Positions 12,757 to 21,891 of a stretch of DNA of 64,000 nucleotides are shown one piece after another. The position numbers were made by a program, and so were the translations under genes. The stretch is from Neobacillus sp. OS1-2 (lineage in GTDB: Bacteria > Bacillota > Bacilli > Bacillales > Cytobacillaceae). Positions within the stretch are counted from its first letter, which is position 1. Every line of letters begins with the position of its first letter. The notes under the pieces were generated by a model. That model was given only the letters and a program-made list of their open reading frames with translations, had not been told where the DNA came from and made no database searches. Where the stretch lies: positions 3,066,001 to 3,130,000 of the forward strand of contig NZ_CP133265.1 of assembly GCF_030915505.1 (NCBI RefSeq), in the 5' to 3' direction.

Positions 12757-13272
12757 CTACCTAAGTGTAGATGCTCTATTAAAAGGGAATACAATGAAAA
12801 CTGCTTTTCCTTTAATATTTTTTTCTGAAATAAACGGATCTTTCCATAAGCGACTGTCTAAAGAGTGTTGGCGATAATCTCCTAAAAACAAATATTTCCC
12901 ATTAGGTACTTTAAACTTTCCAGTTCGATTATCTGGATACTTTACATAGGTTTCATCTAGCATATGTCCATTGATAAAAACTGAACCATTTTCTTTAATT
13001 TCAACTGAATCATTTGGTAACCCAATCACCCTTTTAACCATTGTTTCTTGAAATTCATTAGAGTAAAAAACTAAAATTTCGCCTCTTTTTATCTTTTTAA
13101 CATTATGAATTCTTGTAGTAATAATTCTGTCATTTGGTTTTATGGTAGGGTACATAGAGCCACTGGGAACTAAAATTTCAAAAAAAAGAAACTTATTAAT
13201 GACGAATGCCATAATCACTACAGTAACGATGAAGGGAATCCAATTTTTCAGTGATTTTTTAACTAAATTCAT
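12757..13272 (-). CDS. Signal peptidase I
   Basis: Membrane-anchored serine protease that removes signal peptides from exported proteins. 171 residues: one N-terminal membrane helix (~12-32), then the catalytic serine Ser39 in PSGSMYPT and the general-base lysine Lys80 in VKRVIGLPND, followed by the GDYRQHSLDSR box (usually GDNRxxSxDSR; here Tyr replaces Asn). Type I (SipS-like) size. It is 64 bases downstream of the DUF6448-like secreted protein on the same strand, so it may help process that protein. No terminator separates them. The start ATG 13272 has AAGGGGGC before it. Confidence 0.9.
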   Translation of the reverse strand: MNLVKKSLKNWIPFIVTVVIMAFVINKFLFFEILVPSGSMYPTIKPNDRIITTRIHNVKKIKRGEILVFYSNEFQETMVKRVIGLPNDSVEIKENGSVFINGHMLDETYVKYPDNRTGKFKVPNGKYLFLGDYRQHSLDSRLWKDPFISEKNIKGKAVFIVFPFNRASTLR

Positions 13273-13336
13273 AGCATTGCCCCCTTATTTATAAAACGAT
13301 TCCCCTCCACTTAAGGCGGGAGGGGAATGGTGGATT

Positions 13337-14119
13337 TTATTTTTTTGAATGCTCTTTATGATATTTAACCGCGAAAGTTAAAGTTGTAGCAAACAGAATA
13401 CCTGCTAAACTCCATGGAATTACTGGTAAAGATTCTGCCCCTTTTTGACTTTCTTTATCATTAGATTTTTCACTTGCTTCTGTAGTTGCATGCTCGTCTC
13501 CTTGAGCAGCATGTTCGTCTGTCACTTGATGTTCGCCACCAGCTTCATGGCCTTCTTCTTCTTCACCTTCTGCAAATTTGAAGAATTTAACGTAAGCTTC
13601 AATATATTCTCTACCAGCCTCAACATTATTTACATCATAATCCTTTAAGGACATTACTTTATCAAATCGCTCTTGTAGTTCAGCCATTTTTTCTTTTGGT
13701 ACATATTTTTCTACAGGTGATAAATTCCCTACTTCAATACTCTTATCTGCTGCTGCAATTTTTTCATCGATGGGTGTTCCATGAGGTTTAACACCGGTAA
13801 ATGGCGCACCCTCAAATGCTCTGTGAATTCTGACCAGATTTTCAAACAAGTAATTATCTGCAAGCTCCTTTGCTTCAGGACTTAACTCTCTGACCTTCAT
13901 GGTTAAATCAAATATCCGAGTGACCTCTTTCTCATCATCTGGCTGGACCCACTTTAGAATATAGCTAGGATTATTGGATTCAATAGCCTTTTTTGCGTCT
14001 CCAACAGTAGGCCCATCCATCGTATCACAATGAGCACTTGCCATTGTAGGTACGATAGCAATGACGGCTAATGCCATTAATAGTGCACCAAAAAATTTTG
14101 GCTTTTTGATTTTCTTCAT
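13337..14119 (-). CDS. Secreted, C-terminally membrane-anchored DUF6448-like protein
   Basis: A 260-residue exported protein. A classical signal peptide (KKIKKPK, hydrophobic core, ASA) ends near residue 29, so the mature protein begins with HCDTMDGPTVGDAKKAIESN. I recognise this HCD-TxDGP start as the DUF6448 family (by memory), function unknown. The first His-Cys-Asp could bind a metal. Residues ~186-225 form an acidic, histidine-rich linker (GHEAGGEHQVTDEHAAQGDEH), then SLPVIPW and a C-terminal membrane helix with a KYHKEHSKK tail. That resembles a cell-surface anchor but there is no canonical LPXTG. AGGAGG precedes ATG 14119. Confidence 0.75.
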   Translation of the reverse strand: MKKIKKPKFFGALLMALAVIAIVPTMASAHCDTMDGPTVGDAKKAIESNNPSYILKWVQPDDEKEVTRIFDLTMKVRELSPEAKELADNYLFENLVRIHRAFEGAPFTGVKPHGTPIDEKIAAADKSIEVGNLSPVEKYVPKEKMAELQERFDKVMSLKDYDVNNVEAGREYIEAYVKFFKFAEGEEEEGHEAGGEHQVTDEHAAQGDEHATTEASEKSNDKESQKGAESLPVIPWSLAGILFATTLTFAVKYHKEHSKK

Positions 14120-14144
14120 ACAAACTACCTCCTAATAAAATGTT

Positions 14145-14169
14145 ACTCAAACATTTTGTTTGATTGAGT
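14145..14169. promoter_or_regulatory. Palindromic operator-like site upstream of the DUF6448-like gene
   Basis: TCAAACA-TTT-TGTTTGA (14147-14163) is a perfect 17-base palindrome, flanked by ACTCAA/TTGAGT extensions, only ~28 bases before the start codon. It looks like a dimeric repressor site; the protein is unknown. Confidence 0.4.
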
Positions 14170-14518
14170 ATGTTTTTATTTTAAAAAGCAAATTTGTACT
14201 ACATAGGGACTAATTGTGAACTTTTTTGTTCACTAGCAAAACATTTATTTCATGTGGCTTTCAGGTAGCCAAAGACCGATTTTCATATGATCAATCGCTT
14301 CCGTTCGAATCGGAATTTGATGATTACTGGATTAAATTTTAGCAACAATTTTTATTTGTTTGGTGGTTGTTGAAATCGATGCAGGTCACATAAAAGGTTC
14401 ATAGTGTAAAGTGGATGCGGAAAAAAACAAAGAGTGTACTCTGAAAGGATCACATTGCCATTGGAACTAATAATAATTTTTGATTAGGTAGAAAAATCGA
14501 CAAAATTCGCAAAAATGA
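14170..14518. other. Intergenic region with no recognised gene
   Basis: About 350 bases between the operator-like site and the tRNA-Gly promoter. I see only a small perfect hairpin GTGAAC-T6-GTTCAC (14216-14233) and no ORF with a credible ribosome binding site. Confidence 0.5.
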
Positions 14519-14519
14519 C

Positions 14520-14548
14520 TTGACGCAGAAAGAGATTGTGTGTAATAT
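14520..14548 (+). promoter_or_regulatory. Promoter of tRNA-Gly
   Basis: TTGACG (14520-14525), 17-base spacer, TAATAT (14543-14548), ~48 bases before the tRNA. Confidence 0.75.
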
Positions 14549-14595
14549 TGTAAAGGTCAGGTTCGTTCATAAAACGTTCATATTTTCTAAAATGT

Positions 14596-14669
14596 GCGGG
14601 TGTAGTTTAGTGGTAAAACCTCAGCCTTCCAAGCTGATGTTGTGAGTTCGATTCTCATCACCCGCTCCA
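14596..14669 (+). tRNA. tRNA-Gly (TCC)
   Basis: Acceptor GCGGGTG/CACCCGC, anticodon stem-loop TCAGC-CTTCCAA-GCTGA, encoded CCA. Single-gene transcription unit with its own promoter and terminator. Confidence 0.97.
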
Positions 14670-14681
14670 TACATATTAACT

Positions 14682-14726
14682 AACGCAGTGTATCGTTACA
14701 TAGGAGAACGATGCATTGCGTTTTTT
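14682..14726 (+). terminator. Terminator after tRNA-Gly
   Basis: A 16-base stem, AACGCAGTGTATCGTT with AACGATGCATTGCGTT, followed by TTTTTT. Confidence 0.85.
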
Positions 14727-14745
14727 CTATTGAAAAAAAGATGCC

Positions 14746-15417
14746 TCACGGGCATCCGAGAATTCGACAGGAAGCTTCTCCTCCATGTAATTGTGTAAAC
14801 ATGTTCATTAAGGATTCAGTCAACCTCATAGCATTTTCCATATCGGTTGAAGGCCGTAAATAAATAATTTGCAAAGCTTGTTTCGTATCAAATGTCACCG
14901 GAGTTCTCTCCGAATCGACAAAAGGACTCCCAAAAGGCCCTTCTTGATCAGCTGCAACAATCAACCTTTCTAAAGAATTCTTCCTCCCATTTAATCCGAT
15001 GTACGCTTCATCAACGTCACCAATTCGAATTTCAATAGGCCCCTGTACTAGATCAAGGTCATAAATTCCAATCGGTACCTGATATTGCAGCGAGAAAAAA
15101 TTATTCATATCAATGGCGCTTTGAACGGATGACAGATAATTTTGCTTTTGGACTCTCCTAAATATGCTTTCTGCAGCATGGCGATAACGGTTTGGATCCT
15201 TTCCTGTCTTTTTAAAAATATTCCGCCATTCTCGTATTCCTGGAAGGTCTGTTACCTGTTTATTTTCCAAATCAAAATAAATGGACTCTTGGAAAAGCCG
15301 CAGCCTGCCTTTCAGCATTTGTGGTGATTCCCCAACCGTGATATTCCTGTATTCAATAACCCCAAGCTTAAAGTCGGGAATTTGCGCGATTATTTCCGTT
15401 GAAAGTTGAATTTCCAA
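14746..15417 (-). CDS. B3/B4 tRNA-binding domain protein
   Basis: A stand-alone protein related to the B3/B4 domain of phenylalanyl-tRNA synthetase beta, where this fold edits or binds tRNA. 223 residues; the central segment GIREWRNIFKKTGKDPNRYRHAAESIFRR and the later PIGIYDLDLVQGPIEIR are typical. Homologues are annotated only by domain, and free-standing editing of mischarged tRNA is a reasonable but unproven role. TTG 15417 is chosen because GGAGGTGG (15423-15430) precedes it by eight bases; a longer frame from TTG 15432 runs through that ribosome binding site. It is divergent from queG. Confidence 0.8.
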   Translation of the reverse strand: MEIQLSTEIIAQIPDFKLGVIEYRNITVGESPQMLKGRLRLFQESIYFDLENKQVTDLPGIREWRNIFKKTGKDPNRYRHAAESIFRRVQKQNYLSSVQSAIDMNNFFSLQYQVPIGIYDLDLVQGPIEIRIGDVDEAYIGLNGRKNSLERLIVAADQEGPFGSPFVDSERTPVTFDTKQALQIIYLRPSTDMENAMRLTESLMNMFTQLHGGEASCRILGCP

Positions 15418-15526
15418 CGATTCCACCTCCAAATTTCATTGAAAATAGTTTATCATAAATAAATGTGCTGCTAATAATTTTACCCCATTAAATAGATCAA
15501 ATTTATTGGAAAGGAGGGAACTTTAC

Positions 15527-16657
15527 ATGGACGTGCAGAAATTCAAAGAAGAACTTATCACCTTTAGTAAAGAAATAGGAATTGATAAGATTGGTTTTAC
15601 CACCGCCGACCCTTTCTCTGAATTGAAAAACAGATTAATAAGACAGCAGGAGCTGGGCTATCAATCGGGATTTGAGGAACCGGATATTGAGAAGCGGGTA
15701 ACACCTGCATTATTGCTCGAAGATCCGCAATCGATCATTTCGATTGCCTTAGCCTATCCATCAAAAATGAAGGATCGTGTGGTAAGTAAGAAGGGCGAGC
15801 GCAGGGGAATTTTCAGCAGGGCTTCATGGGGGCTTGACTATCATCATATTATTCGAGACAAGCTGAAAAAACTAGAGGATTTCATCAAAGTGAAGGTACC
15901 GGATGCCAGATTGAAATCAATGGTTGATACTGGAGAGCTTTCAGATCGTGCCGTAGCAGAACGAGCGGGGATAGGCTGGAGTGGAAAGAACTGTGCCATA
16001 ATAACCCCGGAATTTGGCTCATACATTTATATAGGTGAAATGATTACCAGTATCCCGTTTGAATCTGACATACCAATTGAAGACCAATGCGGGTCATGCA
16101 CAAAGTGTTTGGAGGCATGTCCAACAGGAGCATTAATCCAGGGCGGCCAGATAAATGCCCAGCGTTGTATTTCATTTTTAACACAAACAAAGGGGTTTAT
16201 TCCCGATGAATTCCGTGAAAAGATAGGCAATCGCGTCTATGGTTGTGATTCCTGCCAAACGGCTTGTCCACATAACAAGGGGAAAAACTTTCATTTTCAT
16301 ACAGAGATGGAACCGGATCCTGAGGTAGCCAAACCATTATTAAAACCTATATTAAAATTAAGCAATCGTGAATTTAAAAATAAGTTTGGCGATGCAGCCG
16401 GTTCATGGAGAGGGAAGAAACCTATTCAACGAAATGCTATGATTGCTCTTGCACATTTTAAGGATGAAACGGCAGTTCCAGACTTAATTGAGGTATTAGA
16501 AAATGAAGCAAGTCCTATAGCGCGCGGAACAGCTGCTTACGCTCTAGGAAAAATTGGCGGAGAATTGGCATTTGCTGCGTTAGTAAAGGCCAAAGAAGTG
16601 GAAGCAGATTCCGAAGTTCAAGAGGAAATTGATAAAGCTTTGCGTTTAACTAAATGA
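15527..16657 (+). CDS. queG: Epoxyqueuosine reductase QueG
   Basis: Cobalamin- and iron-sulfur-dependent enzyme for the last step of queuosine tRNA modification. 376 residues from ATG 15527 (ribosome binding site AAGGAGGG). The N-terminal cobalamin-binding region contains DTGELSDRAVAERAGIGW, followed by two 4Fe-4S motifs, CGSCTKCLEACP (~190) and CDSCQTACP (~246), and C-terminal HEAT-like repeats (~300-370). Equivalent to B. subtilis yhbA, with the same downstream neighbours (yhbB, trmL, prkA, yhbH). The cobalamin requirement fits the PduO adenosyltransferase elsewhere in the window only loosely. Confidence 0.95.
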   Translation: MDVQKFKEELITFSKEIGIDKIGFTTADPFSELKNRLIRQQELGYQSGFEEPDIEKRVTPALLLEDPQSIISIALAYPSKMKDRVVSKKGERRGIFSRASWGLDYHHIIRDKLKKLEDFIKVKVPDARLKSMVDTGELSDRAVAERAGIGWSGKNCAIITPEFGSYIYIGEMITSIPFESDIPIEDQCGSCTKCLEACPTGALIQGGQINAQRCISFLTQTKGFIPDEFREKIGNRVYGCDSCQTACPHNKGKNFHFHTEMEPDPEVAKPLLKPILKLSNREFKNKFGDAAGSWRGKKPIQRNAMIALAHFKDETAVPDLIEVLENEASPIARGTAAYALGKIGGELAFAALVKAKEVEADSEVQEEIDKALRLTK

Positions 16658-16744
16658 GTGAAGAGCAAACCACCTGGGTTTTGCTCTTTTTTTTATATTA
16701 ATTTGCAGCTGACCTCATATGTATAAAAAGAGAGGGGGAAGAAT

Positions 16745-17623
16745 ATGCGTAAATTACTTCAAGACTTATTTGAAAAAAGACTAGATTTATTTGTTTCTGA
16801 AAAAAGAGGCAATAAATTATTTTTTCCAAAGGCCGAACGCAAACATGCGGCTGCGGCAAAAAGGTCAGCAGAAATCGTTAAAGTGAAGGTATCGGGCAAC
16901 ATCATAGAGGAAGGTGTGGAAGATGAATTTCAAACTGTAAAATACCACGCACATTACCAATATTTAATAAAACAAAAGGATCTGCTTTATTTAGAAGAAG
17001 AAATGGAGGTAAGGATTGCTAAGTTTTACAAAGGGGCATTAGTCATGGATGAGGAAATTACCATGCCTATTAGTAATCCGCAACAAGATCAAGATGTGAC
17101 AGATTCCCATTTGGACGAACCGGATCATCGGATAAGCTACTCCTATAATCGCCTTAAGGCAGTCCAATACGCGGAGCGCTGGTGGAACACACATAATCCT
17201 GCTTTTAAATCATTTGAAAATAATTGTACGAATTATATTTCTCAATGTCTTAGAGCTGGAGAGGCGCCTATGAGGGGGCATCCGAACCGCGGTAATGGCT
17301 GGTGGTATCAGTATACGAATTGGAGCTACAGTTGGGCAGTGGCGCATTCCCTAAAAAACTATCTGGGAAATTCGAAGAACGGCCTCAGAGCGAGGGAAGT
17401 CAGCAGCCCTGATCAGTTGATTTTAGGGGACATTATTTGCTATGACTTTGAAGGAGACGGCAGGTTTAACCATAATACGATTGTGACCGGAAAAGATGCT
17501 AATGGGATGCCTTTAGTAAATGCCAATACTTATAATAGTCGGATGCGGTACTGGGCATATGAGGATTCTACTGCCTATACTCCGAACATTAAATATAAGT
17601 TTTATGCCATTATCGATGAATAA
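16745..17623 (+). CDS. yhbB: Putative amidase-domain protein YhbB
   Basis: 292 residues. The N-terminal ~130 are charged and unlike a known domain; the C-terminal half (~135-290) is the putative amidase domain (Amidase_6), with the Cys-containing NCTNYISQCLRAGEAPMRG motif and a later histidine-containing NHNTIVTG segment that likely supply the Cys-His pair of a papain-like fold. No signal peptide is visible, so it is probably cytoplasmic or spore-associated. It follows queG by 87 bases and matches the B. subtilis order; yhbB there is of unknown function. ATG 16745 is preceded by GAGGGGG. Confidence 0.82.
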   Translation: MRKLLQDLFEKRLDLFVSEKRGNKLFFPKAERKHAAAAKRSAEIVKVKVSGNIIEEGVEDEFQTVKYHAHYQYLIKQKDLLYLEEEMEVRIAKFYKGALVMDEEITMPISNPQQDQDVTDSHLDEPDHRISYSYNRLKAVQYAERWWNTHNPAFKSFENNCTNYISQCLRAGEAPMRGHPNRGNGWWYQYTNWSYSWAVAHSLKNYLGNSKNGLRAREVSSPDQLILGDIICYDFEGDGRFNHNTIVTGKDANGMPLVNANTYNSRMRYWAYEDSTAYTPNIKYKFYAIIDE

Positions 17624-17635
17624 CGATCTCCCTCC

Positions 17636-17663
17636 TTGAACAGATCGATGAAAGTGGTATAAT
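17636..17663 (+). promoter_or_regulatory. trmL promoter
   Basis: TTGAAC (17636-17641), 16-base spacer, TATAAT (17658-17663), ~30 bases before the trmL start. Confidence 0.6.
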
Positions 17664-17695
17664 TGCCAGTAGAGTTTTTATCTGAGGTGAAATCC

Positions 17696-18169
17696 GTGTC
17701 AAACCATGTAGTCTTATACCAGCCACAAATACCATCTAATACAGGGAACATTGCCCGAACTTGTGCAGGAACCGATACTGCTTTGCATTTAATTCGTCCG
17801 CTGGGTTTTTCAACTGACGATAAGATGTTAAAGAGAGCAGGTTTGGATTATTGGGAATATGTAAATATAACATACTACGATTCTTTAGAAGAATTTTATG
17901 AAAAGAATGCCGGTGGTGAATTTTTCTATATTACCAAATTTGGGGAGAAACAATATAGCAGTTTTGATTATAGTAATTTGGGTAAGGATTATTATTTTAT
18001 TTTTGGGAGAGAAACAACGGGTCTTCCAAAAGAGGTTATTGAAAAAAATAAAGCAACTGCCCTTAGAATTCCCATGACAGAGCATATTCGTTCCTTAAAT
18101 TTATCTAATACGGCTGCCATTCTCATTTATGAAGCATTGCGTCAGCAAAATTTTGCACACTTAACCTAA
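17696..18169 (+). CDS. trmL: tRNA (cytidine(34)-2'-O)-methyltransferase
   Basis: SPOUT-class methyltransferase that modifies the wobble base of leucine tRNAs (CspR in B. subtilis). 157 residues from GTG 17696, five bases after GAGGTGA (17684-17690); the frame is open upstream but that part overlaps the promoter. The motifs QIPSNTGNIARTC (N-terminal), FGRETTGLP (~100) and MTEHIRSLNLSNTAAI (C-terminal knot) are intact. Same gene order as B. subtilis. Confidence 0.95.
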   Translation: MSNHVVLYQPQIPSNTGNIARTCAGTDTALHLIRPLGFSTDDKMLKRAGLDYWEYVNITYYDSLEEFYEKNAGGEFFYITKFGEKQYSSFDYSNLGKDYYFIFGRETTGLPKEVIEKNKATALRIPMTEHIRSLNLSNTAAILIYEALRQQNFAHLT

Positions 18170-18174
18170 ACAAT

Positions 18175-18206
18175 AAAAAAGGCAGCCAACCGGCAGCCTT
18201 TTTTAT
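18175..18206 (+). terminator. Terminator after trmL
   Basis: AAAAAAGGC-A-GCC, loop AACC, GGC-A-GCCTTTTTT. The A/T arms allow it to act in both directions, so it may also end the small minus-strand gene that follows. Confidence 0.75.
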
Positions 18207-18218
18207 ATTTCGCTTTTC

Positions 18219-18311
18219 TTATTTATTTTCGCCTGGTTTATCATTATAACCTGAAGTAAGAATTGCTGATAAGAATGCAATCATTACTAAAATAACGATG
18301 AAAGTGTTCAT
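18219..18311 (-). CDS. Small 30-residue membrane protein
   Basis: A short ORF on the minus strand: MNTFIVILVMIAFLSAILTS forms one membrane helix, then a polar tail GYNDKPGENK. AAGGGGGC lies ten bases before the ATG and a terminator lies just beyond the stop, so it looks like a real gene. Hydrophobic single-helix peptides of this size are common in Bacillus and often tied to sporulation or membrane complexes. I do not recognise the family. Confidence 0.6.
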   Translation of the reverse strand: MNTFIVILVMIAFLSAILTSGYNDKPGENK

Positions 18312-18448
18312 GTTATGTATTGCCCCCTTCGTCATACAACTTTTCATTTTTTTTACCATATAATTTTATTATAGCCTAACTTTAAAAAATGAAAAGGGCA
18401 AGTTTCCTTTTATTGAAATAAAAATAGGGAGTAACTCACGATGGTTAC

Positions 18449-18477
18449 GCATGTTCAAGTTCCTTGGTGCATAGAGT
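18449..18477 (+). promoter_or_regulatory. Possible sigma-E promoter of prkA
   Basis: GCATGTT (18449-18455) and CATAGAGT (18470-18477), 14 bases apart, resemble the sigma-E elements (TCATATT and CATACAAT). B. subtilis prkA is expressed in the mother cell under sigma-E. The match is partial. Confidence 0.4.
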
Positions 18478-18520
18478 ATATTAATCGTCTCTGATTAAGC
18501 TACTACAGGGGGAGGGCCTT

Positions 18521-20416
18521 ATGGATATTTTAAAAAAAATCGAGATGTTTCGCGAAGAAGAAGAAAAGCTCCGTTGGGAAGGGACATTCGCTGATTATTT
18601 ACAGTTGTTAAAAGAGAAGCCATGGGTAGCACAATCTGCACATTCACGAGTTTATAATATGCTTAAGGATGCTGGAATAACCGAAGAAAAAGGGACGAGG
18701 AAGTACGAATTCTTCAGTAATCAATTATTTGGGTTAGAGGAGTCACTAGAGCGGTTGGTTGAGGAATACTTCCATCCGGCAGCAAAACGATTGGATGTTA
18801 GAAAACGGATATTACTGTTAATGGGCCCTGTAAGTGGTGGGAAATCCACCCTTGTTACGATGCTAAAAAGAGGGCTAGAGGCCTACTCACTAACGGATCG
18901 CGGTTCTGTTTTTGCGATTAAAGGCTGTCCAATGCATGAGGATCCACTTCACTTAATTCCTCATCATTTACGAAAGGATTTCCATGACGAGTATGGGATT
19001 CGGATTGAAGGTAATCTCTCACCATTGAATATGATGCGTCTTGAGCAGGAGTATGGCGGCAGAATTGAAGATGTTTTAGTAGAAAGAATCTTTTTCTCAG
19101 AAGATAAACGAACAGGGATTGGAACTTTTAGTCCATCCGATCCTAAATCACAGGACATTGCCGATTTAACGGGAAGCATTGATTTTTCAACAATTGCCGA
19201 ATTTGGTTCCGAATCAGATCCACGTGCCTACCGCTTTGATGGGGAACTCAATAAGGCAAACCGCGGGATGATGGAGTTCCAGGAAATGCTAAAATGTGAT
19301 GAGAAATTCCTCTGGCATTTATTATCTTTAACGCAAGAAGGAAACTTTAAAGCAGGCAGGTTCGCGCTTATTTCTGCTGATGAACTGATTGTGGCACATA
19401 CAAACGAAACGGAATATCGATCCTTTATTTCAAATAAGAAAAATGAAGCACTCCATTCGAGAATTATCGTTATGCCGATTCCTTATAACTTGAAGGCTTC
19501 GCAGGAAGAAAGAATTTATGAAAAGATGATTAACGAAAGTGATGTGTCCGATGTTCATATTGCACCGCATACGCTAAAGGTAGCAGCGATGTTTACCATA
19601 TTAACGCGTTTAAAGGAACCGAAAAAAGGTGATATCGACTTACTAAAGAAAATGCGCCTTTATGATGGTGAGAGTGTGGAGGGCTTTAATACGGCCGATG
19701 TTGAGGAACTGAAGCGCGAATATCCTGATGAAGGAATGAGCGGAATTGACCCTCGTTATGTAATAAACCGGATTTCGTCCACCATTATCCGAAAGGAAGT
19801 ACCATCCATTAATGCACTGGATGTATTACGGTCATTAAAAGATGGGCTTGATCAACACCCATCAATTACTGCGGAGCTACGTGACCGCTATATGAATTAT
19901 ATCTCTTTAGCACGAAAAGAATATGATAATATTGCCAAGAAGGAAGTCCAAAAGGCATTTGTATACTCGTATGAAGAATCGGCTAAAACGTTAATGGATA
20001 ATTATCTTGATAACGTGGAGGCTTACTGTAATAAGAACAAGCTCCGTGACCAATTAACCGGAGAAGAAATCAATCCTGATGAAAAGCTGATGCGTTCCAT
20101 TGAAGAGCAGATTGGTATTTCTGAAAATGCCAAAAAGGCCTTCCGGGAAGAGGTATTAATTCGAATTTCAGCTTTTGCTAGGAAAGGCAAACGTTTTGAT
20201 TACAATTCTCATGATCGCTTAAGGGAAGCCATTCAAAAGAAGCTGTTTGCGGATCTTAAGGATGTTGTCAAGATTACCACTTCTTCGAAAACTCCAGATG
20301 AGCAGCAGTTGAAGAAGATTAATGATGTTGTTGCTCGGTTAGTGGATGAACATGGCTATAACTCAACATCGGCAAATGAATTATTGCGTTATGTTGGAAG
20401 TTTATTAAACAGATAA
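18521..20416 (+). CDS. prkA: PrkA serine protein kinase / AAA ATPase
   Basis: 631-residue PrkA, full length. The N-terminal AAA domain carries the Walker A loop GPVSGGKST at residues 102-110; the C-terminal part (~400-630) is the region related to protein kinases. In Bacillus it is a sporulation protein whose kinase and protease-like activities have both been proposed. ATG 18521 is preceded by GGGGGAGGG. The next gene is yhbH, its usual functional partner (prkA-yhbH-spoVR set in many bacteria). A strong terminator separates them, so they are separate transcripts here. Confidence 0.95.
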   Translation: MDILKKIEMFREEEEKLRWEGTFADYLQLLKEKPWVAQSAHSRVYNMLKDAGITEEKGTRKYEFFSNQLFGLEESLERLVEEYFHPAAKRLDVRKRILLLMGPVSGGKSTLVTMLKRGLEAYSLTDRGSVFAIKGCPMHEDPLHLIPHHLRKDFHDEYGIRIEGNLSPLNMMRLEQEYGGRIEDVLVERIFFSEDKRTGIGTFSPSDPKSQDIADLTGSIDFSTIAEFGSESDPRAYRFDGELNKANRGMMEFQEMLKCDEKFLWHLLSLTQEGNFKAGRFALISADELIVAHTNETEYRSFISNKKNEALHSRIIVMPIPYNLKASQEERIYEKMINESDVSDVHIAPHTLKVAAMFTILTRLKEPKKGDIDLLKKMRLYDGESVEGFNTADVEELKREYPDEGMSGIDPRYVINRISSTIIRKEVPSINALDVLRSLKDGLDQHPSITAELRDRYMNYISLARKEYDNIAKKEVQKAFVYSYEESAKTLMDNYLDNVEAYCNKNKLRDQLTGEEINPDEKLMRSIEEQIGISENAKKAFREEVLIRISAFARKGKRFDYNSHDRLREAIQKKLFADLKDVVKITTSSKTPDEQQLKKINDVVARLVDEHGYNSTSANELLRYVGSLLNR

Positions 20417-20434
20417 TGTGGATTAAAATATCAA

Positions 20435-20469
20435 GGACTGACAGAACGTATCTGTCAGTCCCTTTTTTT
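20435..20469 (+). terminator. Terminator after prkA
   Basis: Perfect 11-bp stem GGACTGACAGA/TCTGTCAGTCC with an ACGTA loop and a T run. Confidence 0.92.
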
Positions 20470-20677
20470 CCAATTCAATTTTTGAAGATAGGATAGAACT
20501 AGTCCATTTTCGTAGGCGATTACCCAATTGTCGAAATTATTTGTAAATTATTCTCTATCTTTGCATAGGATAAAGTAATCTATACTTTACCTAAATTTTT
20601 TCGCTCGCGTTATCTTATGAATTCCGTTAAAAAAGTGTGCAGGATTAAATGAAATAATTTAATAAGGAGGGTATATA

Positions 20678-21844
20678 ATGTCAACTGATAACCATCAATT
20701 TGTGATTTCAAGAGAAGATTGGTCCCTCCACCGTAAAGGCCACGATGACCAAGTACGGCATCAGGAAAAAGTCCAGGAGGCAATTCGCAACAATCTTCCA
20801 GACTTAATTACAGAAGAGAGTATCATCATGTCAAATGGTCGAGATGTGGTAAAAATCCCGATCCGTTCATTAGACGAATATAAAATCCGTTATAATTATG
20901 ACAAAAACAAACACGTGGGCCAAGGTGAGGGTGACAGTCAAGTCGGTGATGTAGTAGCACGTGACGGATCAAGCGGTCAAAAAGCTCCCGGTAAAGGCCA
21001 AGGGGCTGGGGACCAAGCCGGTGAAGATTACTTTGAAGCAGAAGTTTCATTAATGGAGCTTGAGGAAGCATTATTTAAGCAATTAGAGCTTCCTAATTTA
21101 AAGAAAAAAGAAGAACAAGAGCATCTCGTTGAAAATATTGAATTTAATGATATTAGAAAAACAGGATTAATGGGGAACATTGATAAAAAACGGACGATGA
21201 TGTCCGCCTTTAAACGAAATGCCATGACAGGAAAGCCGGCATTCCATCCCATTTACAAAGAGGATTTGAAGTTTAAGACATGGAATGAAGTGGTGAAACC
21301 AGATTCGAAAGCTGTTGTAATTGCGATGATGGATACGAGTGGTTCAATGGGAATATGGGAAAAGTATATGGCACGCAGCTTTTTCTTTTGGATGACCCGG
21401 TTTTTACGAACAAAATACGAAACAGTTGAAATTGAGTTTATCGCTCACCACACCGAGGCGAAAACAGTATCTGAGGAGGATTTCTTCTCAAAAGGAGAGA
21501 GCGGTGGAACTATTTGTTCATCCGCATACCGCAAAGCCCTGGAGATCATTGACACTAAATATAATCCGCGAAAGTTCAACATCTACCCATTCCACTTTTC
21601 AGACGGTGATAATCTCACATCGGATAACGCCCGTTGTGTGAAGCTAGTTGAAGAATTAATGAAGGTATCTAACATGTTTGGTTATGGCGAGGTCAATCAG
21701 TACAACAGACACTCAACCTTAATGTCAGCGTACAAGAATATCAAGGATGAACATTTCCGCTATTATATTCTTAAGCAAAAAGCAGATGTCTTCCATGCAA
21801 TGAAGAGCTTCTTTCAACAAGAAGAGTCAAAGTTATTTGCCTAA
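20678..21844 (+). CDS. yhbH: Sporulation protein YhbH (UPF0229 family)
   Basis: 388 residues. Residues ~75-115 are a polar, low-complexity linker rich in Gly and Gln ([12 protein letters not shown]...GKGQGAG). A von Willebrand A-like domain follows, with a MIDAS-type metal motif DTSGSMG at ~215-221. Family members accompany PrkA and are sporulation-associated in Bacillus; the molecular role is unclear. ATG 20678 follows AAGGAGGG. The 261-base gap before it holds the prkA terminator, and I see no convincing promoter. Confidence 0.92.
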   Translation: MSTDNHQFVISREDWSLHRKGHDDQVRHQEKVQEAIRNNLPDLITEESIIMSNGRDVVKIPIRSLDEYKIRYNYDKNKHVGQGEGDSQVGDVVARDGSSGQKAPGKGQGAGDQAGEDYFEAEVSLMELEEALFKQLELPNLKKKEEQEHLVENIEFNDIRKTGLMGNIDKKRTMMSAFKRNAMTGKPAFHPIYKEDLKFKTWNEVVKPDSKAVVIAMMDTSGSMGIWEKYMARSFFFWMTRFLRTKYETVEIEFIAHHTEAKTVSEEDFFSKGESGGTICSSAYRKALEIIDTKYNPRKFNIYPFHFSDGDNLTSDNARCVKLVEELMKVSNMFGYGEVNQYNRHSTLMSAYKNIKDEHFRYYILKQKADVFHAMKSFFQQEESKLFA

Positions 21845-21880
21845 AAAAACCGACAGGTCTAGGTACCTGTCGATTTTTTT
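21845..21880 (+). terminator. Terminator after yhbH
   Basis: CGACAGGT/ACCTGTCG stem flanked by seven As and seven Ts. Confidence 0.88.
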
Positions 21881-21891
21881 ATATTCTATAA

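Noticed and set aside
20520-20677. Sigma-E promoter of yhbH
   Set aside because: CATAGGAT at ~20565 resembles a -10, but no acceptable -35 lies at the right distance.
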